From Candidatus Krumholzibacteriota bacterium (GTDB lineage Bacteria > Krumholzibacteriota > Krumholzibacteriia > Krumholzibacteriales > Krumholzibacteriaceae): a stretch of 57,580 nucleotides of DNA. Positions 1 through 8,029 of the stretch are shown one piece after another. The stretch spans positions 1-57,580 of the forward strand of contig JAFGEZ010000042.1 in NCBI GenBank assembly GCA_016931295.1. The letters run 5' to 3'. Position 1 is the first letter of the stretch; every line of letters begins with the position of its first letter. The notes under the pieces are model-generated. The model searched no databases, was not told the DNA's origin, and worked only from the letters and a program-made list of their open reading frames with translations. The translations under genes and the position numbers were made by a program.

Positions 1-1953
1 GAGAGCATCTTCGAGACGATCAAGCAGACGGCGCTGATCCACAAGAGCGGGGGCGGGACGGGCTTCAGCTTCTCGCGCATCCGACCGAGAAACGACCGCG
101 TCAAGACGACGAAGGGGATCTCGAGCGGGCCGATCTCGTTCATGACGGTCTTCGACGCAGCCACCGAGACGGTCAAGCAGGGGGGCACGCGCCGCGGCGC
201 CAACATGGCGATCCTGCGCGTCGACCATCCCGACATCCTCGACTTCATCACGGCGAAGAAGGACAACACGCGGCTCAACAACTTCAACATCTCCGTGGCG
301 ATCACCGAGAAGTTCATGGCGGCCGTCGAGAAGGACGAGGACTACGATCTCGTCAATCCCCACGGGAGCGACGTCGTCGACCGCATCTCGGCGCGCAAGG
401 TCTTCGAGATGATCGTCGACCTCGCATGGCGGAACGGCGAGCCGGGGATCGTCTTCCTCGACCGCATCAACGCGGAGAACCCCACGCCCCACATCGGGCA
501 GGTCGAGAGCACCAACCCCTGCGGCGAGCAGCCGCTCCTTCCCTACGAGAGCTGCAACCTCGGCTCGATCAACCTCTCCAGGATGATCCGCGTGGAGAAC
601 GAAACGGCGAAGATCGATTTCGAGAAGCTCGGCAGGACGGTCCACACGGCCGTGCGCTTCCTCGACGACGTGATCGACGTCAACCGCTATCCCCTGGACA
701 GCATCCGCGACATGACCCTCGGAAACCGGAAGATCGGCCTCGGCGTCATGGGTTTCGCCGACATGCTCGTCGGGATGGAGATCCCCTACGACTCCGAGGA
801 CGCCCTCGAGGTGGCCGAGGAGGTCATGGGGTTCATCCAGCGCGAGGCCCGCTCGGCGAGCGCCGGGCTCGCCGAGCTGCGCGGCACGTTCCCCAACTTC
901 AAGGGGAGCGTCTTCGACCGCGAGGGCGGCGCGAAGATGCGCAACGCCACCGTGACGACCATCGCGCCCACCGGCACGCTCAGCATCATCGCCTCCTGCT
1001 CGAGCGGCGTGGAGCCCCTCTTCGCAGTGGCCTTCATCCGCAACGTCATGGACAACGACGAGCTCGTCGAGGTCAATCCCCTCTTCGAGGAGATCGCCCG
1101 GCGCGAGGGCTTCTACAGCGACGAGCTGATGAAGAAGATCGCGCGCGAGGGGACGGTGCGGGGGCTCGAGGAGGTGCCGGAGAAGTGGCGCCGGATCTTC
1201 TCCACCGCCCACGACATCTCGCCCGAGTGGCACGTTCGTGTGCAGGCGGCCTTCCAGAAGTACACCGACAACGCCGTCTCGAAGACGGTGAACTTCCCGA
1301 ACAGCGCGACGCGCCAGGACGTGGAGCAGGTCTACCGCCTCGCCTACGAGTCGGGTTGCAAGGGGGTCACGATCTACCGCGACGGCTCGCGCGAGGAGCA
1401 GGTGCTCAACATCGGCTCGGTGAACCGCGCCGCCGCGGGCGGCGCGGCAGAGGCGGAGGACGCCGAGACGCTGCTCGCCCCGCGCGCGCGCCCCTCGATC
1501 ACGAACGGCCAGACGCGGAAGATGACCACCGGATGCGGCAATCTCTACGTGACGATCAACGAGGACGAGCACGGCCCCTTCGAGGTCTTCACCCAGATGG
1601 GGAAGGCCGGCGGCTGCTCGGCCTCGCAGTCCGAGGCGATCGCCCGTCTGATCTCGCTCTCGCTCCGCGCCGGGCTCGATCCCAAAGAGGTCATCAAGCA
1701 GCTCCGCGGGATCCGCTGCCCGAATCCCGGCTGGGAGAAGGGCGGGATGATCCTCTCCTGCAGCGACGCCATCGCGCGGGCGCTCGAGCGTTACATGCTC
1801 GAGAAGAAGACCCCGGTGGGGGAGAAGGTGCAGGCCATGTCCACCGGCTACCTCGAGCGGGTGGCGGGGTTCTGCCCCGAGTGCGGCGGTGTGATGGAGC
1901 ACGAGAGCGGCTGCTCGGTCTGCCGCACCTGCGGTTTCAGCAAGTGCGGGTAG
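1..1953 (+). CDS. nrdJ: Adenosylcobalamin-dependent (class II) ribonucleotide reductase, 5'-truncated by the window
   Basis: Reduces ribonucleotides to deoxyribonucleotides using adenosylcobalamin. The frame is open from base 1, so the start lies outside; 650 residues are visible. The NPCGEQPLL motif carries the thiyl-radical cysteine (codon at 520-522). The APTGTLS motif at about 967-990 is typical of class II enzymes. After a linker comes a TSCPD-type domain (about 1500-1735), and the end is a zinc ribbon with CPEC, CSVC and CGFSKCG cysteines (about 1876-1947), the usual C-terminal redox tail. No nrdA/nrdB partner is seen, as expected for a single-chain class II enzyme. A strong hairpin terminator follows the stop. 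The family call is safe; only the N-terminal part is missing. Confidence 0.96.
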   Translation, partial: ESIFETIKQTALIHKSGGGTGFSFSRIRPRNDRVKTTKGISSGPISFMTVFDAATETVKQGGTRRGANMAILRVDHPDILDFITAKKDNTRLNNFNISVAITEKFMAAVEKDEDYDLVNPHGSDVVDRISARKVFEMIVDLAWRNGEPGIVFLDRINAENPTPHIGQVESTNPCGEQPLLPYESCNLGSINLSRMIRVENETAKIDFEKLGRTVHTAVRFLDDVIDVNRYPLDSIRDMTLGNRKIGLGVMGFADMLVGMEIPYDSEDALEVAEEVMGFIQREARSASAGLAELRGTFPNFKGSVFDREGGAKMRNATVTTIAPTGTLSIIASCSSGVEPLFAVAFIRNVMDNDELVEVNPLFEEIARREGFYSDELMKKIAREGTVRGLEEVPEKWRRIFSTAHDISPEWHVRVQAAFQKYTDNAVSKTVNFPNSATRQDVEQVYRLAYESGCKGVTIYRDGSREEQVLNIGSVNRAAAGGAAEAEDAETLLAPRARPSITNGQTRKMTTGCGNLYVTINEDEHGPFEVFTQMGKAGGCSASQSEAIARLISLSLRAGLDPKEVIKQLRGIRCPNPGWEKGGMILSCSDAIARALERYMLEKKTPVGEKVQAMSTGYLERVAGFCPECGGVMEHESGCSVCRTCGFSKCG

Positions 1954-2021
1954 GTTCCCGGGCCAGCCGGCCCGCCGGGCCACCTGTCCGGGCCGCCGGG
2001 CAGGAAAAGAGATCTCGATCG

Positions 2022-2057
2022 AACGCCCCCGCCGGGATGACCGGCGGGGGCGTTTTC
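2022..2057 (+). terminator. Intrinsic terminator after nrdJ
   Basis: The arms at 2022-2035 and 2041-2054 are perfect 14-bp inverted repeats around a GATGA loop, and the right arm runs into TTTT. It lies 69 bases after the nrdJ stop and marks the end of that transcript. Confidence 0.9.
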
Positions 2058-2182
2058 GTGGCTCGGCAATCATGTGTATTCGTGCGAATTGCGGGGATGA
2101 TCAGAATATACGGCAAACCATCGCAGGCTATCACTGTCAATTACCATTGACACTATCTGCAAGGCATTACGCAAGTTCCTGC

Positions 2183-2212
2183 TTCACGTTCCGTGCATAC
2201 ATGTGGTAGAAT
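2183..2212 (+). promoter_or_regulatory. Candidate sigma70-type promoter with extended -10
   Basis: TTCACG (2183-2188) is followed after 18 bases by TAGAAT (2207-2212), preceded by TG-n (extended -10). It lies in the 400-base gap between nrdJ and the next gene, which otherwise holds only the nrdJ terminator and AT-richer DNA. The -35 is weak. Confidence 0.4.
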
Positions 2213-2354
2213 AGCCGGACACCTGCGGGCGTACTAACCTGAAGACATGGATACGTTGTATTTCCGATGGCAAGGCCACGACGCGCCAGCCATCACCTAT
2301 CAATGTGTTGGTCATGCCGGAATCTGACGTGGTCATCGAATGAGGAGGAATTTC

Positions 2355-3089
2355 ATGAGCGTTCGTTATCGCTTGCCCTACTGGATGCCCGTGCTCCTTC
2401 CCGTTCTTATCGGACTGCTTCTTCCCCTCCTCCAACTCGTAGCAGGTATTTCGGAAAGCGATACGATCCGTAATGCCGAACTCGAAAGTGGAATACAGTT
2501 CCGTGAATATGTGGACGCCACTCTCAAGAGAATCCCACAGAAAGACCAGAACAGCGATCCGTATTCACCAGCACTACGGGAACGGGACGGCTTGATTGAT
2601 GAACTTAACAACAATGTGGTGGAGCGCCTTGAACTCAAAGAAGGAACAAAATTACTTCTGATCGATGAGAATGGTAGGGTAGAGATAGATGAAGATCTCT
2701 TGCTGAGTATCAATCAGCTCATTTCCCAGGTGGCCAATTCCCGTTACATGAGAAATATCAGGACGGACGTAAAGAAATGGGTGGCTACCGCGAGTGAGAG
2801 TATTTGTCTGTCTATCATAAGTATAGATATCTGGGCATTTTCCATTCTGTTTACTCTCGGGGCCGGTCGGAATGCAGGTCAACTGTATGCATATCCCCTT
2901 GTCGGGATCTTTCTTCACATCGTTCTCCTGATTATCTGCAATGTTGTTAGTAATCCACAATCAACGCTCCGGCTTTCTTTTGCTGCTGTCGTGGGATTTA
3001 TCGCTATCATCGTCGCCATATGGGTCAGGGATATCATATGGAAATTCTGTGATGGCAGAGAAGAAAAGGAATTGCCTGGCACGGCTTGA
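2355..3089 (+). CDS. Hypothetical membrane protein, AT-rich outlier
   Basis: I do not recognise a family. The 244-residue product has an N-terminal membrane segment (about residues 8-31), then a charged extracytoplasmic-looking region (about 35-140), and three hydrophobic segments near the C-terminus (about 150-230). It ends in a short charged tail. The start at 2355 is chosen because AGGAGG at 2343-2348 sits six bases upstream; the in-frame ATG at 2340 overlaps that site. Base use differs from the neighbours: the line at 2461-2520 counts 28 of 60 G+C, whereas lines in most other genes exceed 60%. Lateral acquisition is an inference from composition only. Confidence 0.65.
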   Translation: MSVRYRLPYWMPVLLPVLIGLLLPLLQLVAGISESDTIRNAELESGIQFREYVDATLKRIPQKDQNSDPYSPALRERDGLIDELNNNVVERLELKEGTKLLLIDENGRVEIDEDLLLSINQLISQVANSRYMRNIRTDVKKWVATASESICLSIISIDIWAFSILFTLGAGRNAGQLYAYPLVGIFLHIVLLIICNVVSNPQSTLRLSFAAVVGFIAIIVAIWVRDIIWKFCDGREEKELPGTA

Positions 3090-3290
3090 AGTGTGGTATC
3101 CAACATTCGGCAGCATCATCGGGACGATTTCCGACAAGAAAGAAGAAGTAGCGTAACAGGTTCGAAGCGACACTCCTCTTGAATGAGGCACGCATTGTAT
3201 GCTTACCATGCAGGGCAGGATCCTCCGGCGGCGTTGGCGCCGTGTGCCGGATACAGGGTGAACGCAACCCGTTCTCATTGAGGAGCAGTC

Positions 3291-4430
3291 GTGGTTCTGG
3301 CCTACGGGATATTGTTCATCGTCGTCATGATCGGATACATGATCAAGGCGAAGATCGTTCGCAGGAGCCCGAGTACGTGGGGGCTGGTCGGCATCTTCGT
3401 CGTTCTGGTATCGACGTACCTGTTCATGATCATCCTCGATACCGACTTGTCTGACGGGCGGTTCAGCGGTCGCGGCATCCTCGTCCTCGCCGGGAGCCTG
3501 CTCGCGGCGTTCCTCGTGCAATTCAGATTCCTGCGGGCGGAACGCACGTTCTACCTGGGCGATCTGCTGCTGCCGTTCATATCCAGAGAGTACACGCACC
3601 GGAACTTCGGGTCTGTGGACCATTCTCCTCCGTCGGATCCAGAAGGGTTGAGACTGGAGGATGGAGCCGAGTACTGGAACGGCGGCGATGACGATGCGGC
3701 CTACCGGGTGTTCACCGAGGCCATGAAGGCGGGGCCGAACGATTACGACCGGTCATGTCTCGATTGCCTGCTCGGTCAACTGGAAATGAAACGGGGAAAC
3801 CTCGAAGCGGCCATCACCCGTTTCCTGGCGTGCCTGGAAAACCCGCGGCGAGCCGATGACTACGCATGGCAGGCCGCGATGCGGCTCTATTACATCTACC
3901 GGGCGGCCGGGTATCTGTCGTCGGCCGCTTCCCTGAGAAAACTGGCGGACCACATCAACGCGAAGAGACTCGACTCCCCGTTGTCGCTGACAGGGAACGT
4001 TCAGCAGGAATACGAGAAGATCGTCGCCGAATTCGCCGGCGGCCAGGATGAGAATCTCCCCGATCGGTCGTTCTCCGAGTTCTCGCGGAAAGCCGTTCTC
4101 GGCAGGCAGAGCATCACGCTCAGACTCGGGGACGTTCATGCGCTCGTCCTCGTTCTCGAGGAAGCATTGGTCGCGAACAGGGGGCTGGAACGCACCGAGG
4201 CGTTTCGGAGAGCGAGGGATGGCATCAGCATCGCCTGCCCGAATTGCGGCGAATACAACGACCAGGCGAAAGGCATCGTGCTGCTGTCCGGCGAGGGCGG
4301 AGCGCTCTCGCAGGCCAAGCAAGTCGCGTACGGCGGTCCGAATGCCGCCGCTCTCGGAGAAGGCCGGTGCCCGGGCTGCGGCGGCGAAACGGTCACGGCG
4401 ACCTTCGATCCCGTCGCGGCAGGTGTTTGA
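3291..4430 (+). CDS. Membrane protein with TPR-like repeats and C-terminal zinc ribbon
   Basis: No exact family is recognised. The 379-residue protein begins with three hydrophobic segments in the first 85 residues. A helical region rich in TPR-like spacing follows (about 125-240, with the pattern of helix pairs in the GDDDAAYRVF and GNLEAAITRF stretches). The C-terminal part has paired CPNC (316-319) and CPGC (360-363) motifs that look like a split zinc ribbon. The start is a GTG preceded by GAGGAG. It precedes two other unknown envelope genes on the same strand (41 and 29 bases apart), so the three may form one transcript. Soluble parts are probably cytoplasmic because of the zinc-binding cysteines. 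Confidence 0.6.
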   Translation: MVLAYGILFIVVMIGYMIKAKIVRRSPSTWGLVGIFVVLVSTYLFMIILDTDLSDGRFSGRGILVLAGSLLAAFLVQFRFLRAERTFYLGDLLLPFISREYTHRNFGSVDHSPPSDPEGLRLEDGAEYWNGGDDDAAYRVFTEAMKAGPNDYDRSCLDCLLGQLEMKRGNLEAAITRFLACLENPRRADDYAWQAAMRLYYIYRAAGYLSSAASLRKLADHINAKRLDSPLSLTGNVQQEYEKIVAEFAGGQDENLPDRSFSEFSRKAVLGRQSITLRLGDVHALVLVLEEALVANRGLERTEAFRRARDGISIACPNCGEYNDQAKGIVLLSGEGGALSQAKQVAYGGPNAAALGEGRCPGCGGETVTATFDPVAAGV

Positions 4431-4471
4431 TGTTTTCCCGGACGAATCGTGCATGAGGGAGGGATGAGAAA

Positions 4472-5053
4472 ATGCCGGTCTGCGACATCTGCAACAAGCC
4501 GATGGCCTTCTCCGACGGCTACTCGCTGACGACGAGGGAAGTCGTGCTCACCACGCACTACTGGAAACTGGCGTTTCGTGGCGGACTCTCGTGTATCCAC
4601 CAGGCGGACCCGAGCGGCGGCGAGTCCCTCATGCATTACATCGAGCAACAGGCCGCGCAGCATACGGGATGGCTCGTATGCGAAGAGTGCAGCGCGCCCC
4701 TGCGCTTCGATCGCCCGCGGGCGCGGCGACTCGCGGAGAACCGGCAGGATCCGCCGGACGCAGGTCCCGTCTCACCTCTCTCGGTCGCCAACCACGCGAT
4801 CGATGCCTGGAAACAGCTCTACGGCAGCGTGCCGAGAATGACCAGGTTCAGCGACACGATCATCAGCAGGGACCGGGTGACGGGGGAAGTAAACGTCTTT
4901 CGCCCGGGAGCGGCGAATCCGTCCTATGTCTCCATGAGAGGAGACCGCGGGCGAATCGTCGTTCCGGCATCCGGAAGAACGAAGATCATCAGGGCGGTCA
5001 TCGTCGTGGCGGCGTTGATGCTCCTGGCCTTCGTTTTCGCCAAAGCGAATTGA
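4472..5053 (+). CDS. Zinc-finger-like protein with C-terminal membrane anchor
   Basis: Unrecognised 193-residue protein. CDIC at residues 4-7 and CEEC at 70-73 could form one zinc site, with a conserved-looking YSLTTREVVLT strand between them. A hydrophobic segment at about 170-188 near the C-terminus suggests a tail anchor. It follows the TPR/zinc-ribbon gene by 41 bases, and both combine cysteine pairs with a membrane segment, which hints at a shared role. No enzyme motif is visible. Confidence 0.55.
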   Translation: MPVCDICNKPMAFSDGYSLTTREVVLTTHYWKLAFRGGLSCIHQADPSGGESLMHYIEQQAAQHTGWLVCEECSAPLRFDRPRARRLAENRQDPPDAGPVSPLSVANHAIDAWKQLYGSVPRMTRFSDTIISRDRVTGEVNVFRPGAANPSYVSMRGDRGRIVVPASGRTKIIRAVIVVAALMLLAFVFAKAN

Positions 5054-5082
5054 ACAATAGGACCATGACGCCGAGGTCAGGC

Positions 5083-6144
5083 ATGTCGAAGCTCGTTGTG
5101 GGCGTCTCGCTGTTCTTCCTCTGCCTCCACGGTCCCGCGATCGCGGACGATTCGGCGATCATGCATGTCGGCGGCACGATCCAGCCGATGGACGAGCACC
5201 CCTCGGTGCGGCTCGTCGCCGAGCACGTGCATGCGCGCATCTTCAGGAAGCATGCGCTCGTCGAATGCGTCTTCTTTCTCAAGAACGAAGGACCGCCGAT
5301 CGACGTGACGATCGGGTTCCCCAACCACGGGGGAGGGGAGTCCTCGCCGGAACTGTTCGATTCGTTCGAATCCTACGTCGACGGGCAAAGGGTCGATGTC
5401 CGGATACTGGAGAACGGGGACCGCCGGCCGTCGGCGTGGTACTGCAAGGACGTCCGTTTCGAGGCGGGGGAGCTGAAGGCGATCCGGAACGTCTACCGCG
5501 GGAGGCACTCCTTCGACACGATGCACGACAACTGGTTCACCTACGTCCTGCATACCGGCGCCAGCTGGCTGGGCCCGATCGGGTCGGTCAACATCGTGCT
5601 CACCTTCGAGGATTTCGGCACCGACCAGCTCTGGAAGATCGAGCCGCCCGGCTACGAGATCGACGATGCCGAGATCCGCTGGACCCTGGCCGACTATGAG
5701 CCCGACAAGGCGATGGATGTCGTCGAGGTGATGTGGGACGGCCTGGCGCCGGCCGATATCGGAAGCGAGATCCACCGCAGGGCGGTCCAGGGGGATGTCG
5801 AGGGCGTCCGGCGTCTCCTCGACGAGGGCGCGGACGTCGATGCCACGAGAGAACTGTCTCAGACGCCGCTCATCGACGCGATCTACTACGGGGCGGGTCC
5901 GGAGATGGTCCGGCTGCTCGTGGAGCGCGGCGCAACGCTCGATTACGACCATGACCGGGAGCTGTACTTCTCGGCGCTCTCAACGGCCCTCCTCGCGCAT
6001 GATCGGCACAATTACCCGTTCACCCTGGATGTCGTCCGGATCCTCGTGGAGAACGGCGCGGCGGTCGACGGGTTGCCGCGCCGGGCGATCCGGAGACTCC
6101 CCGCGCAGCTGCGCGAATATCTCGAGGAACGGTTGCAGGACTGA
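5083..6144 (+). CDS. Secreted protein with C-terminal ankyrin repeats
   Basis: The N-terminus is a clear Sec signal (MSKLVVGVSLFFLCLHG..., cleavage near AIA-DD). Residues about 25-215 form a beta-rich domain of unknown family containing conserved-looking GFPNHGGGE and WYCKDVRF stretches. From about 227 to 350 there are ankyrin-type helices (DVEGVRRLLDEGADVDA, MVRLLVERGA, VRILVENGAAVDG). The start at 5083 is favoured by GAGG at 5073-5076; an in-frame ATG at 5065 would add six residues. Ankyrin repeats normally bind proteins; an extracytoplasmic partner is inferred. The gene closes the possible three-gene unit that begins at 3291. Confidence 0.6.
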   Translation: MSKLVVGVSLFFLCLHGPAIADDSAIMHVGGTIQPMDEHPSVRLVAEHVHARIFRKHALVECVFFLKNEGPPIDVTIGFPNHGGGESSPELFDSFESYVDGQRVDVRILENGDRRPSAWYCKDVRFEAGELKAIRNVYRGRHSFDTMHDNWFTYVLHTGASWLGPIGSVNIVLTFEDFGTDQLWKIEPPGYEIDDAEIRWTLADYEPDKAMDVVEVMWDGLAPADIGSEIHRRAVQGDVEGVRRLLDEGADVDATRELSQTPLIDAIYYGAGPEMVRLLVERGATLDYDHDRELYFSALSTALLAHDRHNYPFTLDVVRILVENGAAVDGLPRRAIRRLPAQLREYLEERLQD

Positions 6145-6201
6145 CGATCGGGTCCGTACGACTGGACGAACCGGGCGTTCAGGGATACACTTGTTGACGG
6201 G

Positions 6202-7812
6202 ATGACAGATCGCGGCCCCGCCGGCTTTGTCGAGGATATCCCGTTGCGATTCGAGAGACTCATACCGTTCGTCTGCCTCGTTCTCCTGCCCTTCATTTCT
6301 ATCCGCGCCCGCGCCGGGGACGAACCCGCCGCCCTCCTCTTCGACGAGATCGGCCGCTACGAGCGGCTCGACCGGTGGGAGCGCGAGAACTACGAGGCAC
6401 TCCGCTTCCTGATGAACGACCAGCAGAAGCGGCAGTACCTGCGGCTCGCGACGCGCGCGGAGCGCGACCGGTGGCTCGCGATCTTCTGGAAGCTGCACGA
6501 TCCCACCCCCGCCACCGCGAAAAACGAGCGCAGGGTCGAGCACGAGGAGCGCGCCAAGCAGGCCCGGAAGCAATACCCGAGCGCGCGGTTCCCCTTCGTG
6601 GACGGCCGGGGCGAGACCCTGATCCGTTTCGGCGAGCCCGACTACATCCACGCGGTCGACGGCAACCTCGTCTCCGTCGAGCAGCGGCTCGACTGGTTCC
6701 GGTTCAAGATGCCCGGCGAGGTCTGGTTCTACAACCGGATCGACATCGTCGTGCCCTTCGAGGAGGTCAAGCTCGACGGCGAATGCACGTACCTCATGGA
6801 GATCAACACGATCGATCGCAACATGCGGGAGTTCCACGCGCAGTACTCGCCCGGGGGGCTCGGGCTCCTCGCGAGCGAAGGGTGGTTCGCGCTCAACGAG
6901 TACCTGAACTACAACCCCGGCAACGTCCTCGATCTCGAGTACACCGACGTCGAGGAGCTGAACAACTTCTACGCCGCCGTCGAGGACGACCGCTTCGTCC
7001 ACGCCTACGACCTGGACAACGAGCCGATCAGGTTCTACCACGACGTCTGCTGTTTCCGGGGCGGAAGCGGCGTGGTCCGCACGGAGGTGAACGTCGAGAT
7101 TCCGACGAGCGAGCTGACCTTCCGCGAGGAGGAGTGGGAGCACCGCGCCTCCTTCGAGCTCCTCGTCACCATCCTCGACCGGGAGATGCGCGATGTGGTC
7201 TCGGCCCGGAAGACCTCCCGCCTCTCCTTCAAGGAACTCGACCCCGAGGCGCCGGCTCTCATCCCCGCGCAGTTCACCTTCTCGGTGGACCCCGGATACT
7301 ACCGGATCTGCGTCGAGGCGAGGGACGGCTACTCGCGCGGGCACGGCTGCTACCGTTCGAGCCGGAACATCCGCATGGTGGGGGAGTCGCTCGATATCAG
7401 CGACCTTTTGTTCGCGAGCTCGATCGGGCCCGCGGGGGATGGCGACACCTTCGTTCGGGGAACGCTGCGGGTCGTCCCGCATCCGATGCGCGCCTATCGA
7501 CGGCCGGGCGCCATCGAGGTCTACTACGAGATCTACGGCCTCGACACCGACGACGGGGACGTCGCCTTCTACTCTGTCGAGTACTCGATCACGCCCCTGG
7601 AGAAGAGGCGGTCCGGCCTCCGCCTCGTGAACGCCGGCACGGTGATCTCCTCGCGGTTCAGGACGTCGGCCTACGGGCGTACCCAGCGGGAACGGATCGA
7701 GATCGACACCGGGGAGCTCTGGGAGGGCGCCTTCCGCCTGAGCGTCGAGGTGACCGACGAGCGGACGAAGGAGACGGTGACCGCGGAAGGCAGATTTTCC
7801 GTGGTTGAATGA
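6202..7812 (+). CDS. GWxTD-domain-like secreted protein
   Basis: The 536-residue product has a signal-like hydrophobic stretch (LIPFVCLVLLPFISIRARA), then the hallmark order of GWxTD proteins: a helical LATRAERDRWLAIFW segment, DPTPATAKNERR (from residue 100) and a FGEPDYI strand (about residues 143-149). In this copy the GW-x-TD core reads FVDGRGET, so the signature tryptophan is absent. The rest is beta-rich, with no catalytic motif. GWxTD proteins are found in Gemmatimonadetes, Acidobacteria and FCB candidate phyla, and their function is unknown. An in-frame TTG at 6244 with GAGG eight bases upstream is a credible alternative start that would give a tidier signal peptide. Confidence 0.75.
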   Translation: MTDRGPAGFVEDIPLRFERLIPFVCLVLLPFISIRARAGDEPAALLFDEIGRYERLDRWERENYEALRFLMNDQQKRQYLRLATRAERDRWLAIFWKLHDPTPATAKNERRVEHEERAKQARKQYPSARFPFVDGRGETLIRFGEPDYIHAVDGNLVSVEQRLDWFRFKMPGEVWFYNRIDIVVPFEEVKLDGECTYLMEINTIDRNMREFHAQYSPGGLGLLASEGWFALNEYLNYNPGNVLDLEYTDVEELNNFYAAVEDDRFVHAYDLDNEPIRFYHDVCCFRGGSGVVRTEVNVEIPTSELTFREEEWEHRASFELLVTILDREMRDVVSARKTSRLSFKELDPEAPALIPAQFTFSVDPGYYRICVEARDGYSRGHGCYRSSRNIRMVGESLDISDLLFASSIGPAGDGDTFVRGTLRVVPHPMRAYRRPGAIEVYYEIYGLDTDDGDVAFYSVEYSITPLEKRRSGLRLVNAGTVISSRFRTSAYGRTQRERIEIDTGELWEGAFRLSVEVTDERTKETVTAEGRFSVVE

Positions 7813-8029
7813 GGCATTGGATTCAGCATGCCGGGTTTCGAGTTAGCGGCTTCCTGTAAAGTATTTATTACACTATTATATTGTCATATCGCCGATTTGT
7901 TTTCGCGAATGCCGCCATCGTGTGCTACCGTGATCGGGATCCGAGGGGCTGCTGACCTACAGACAACATTTCGTTTCTCATCATTGCGTACGGATCCCGG
8001 GCTGTTCATGGATCCGGGGAGGGATTGCC

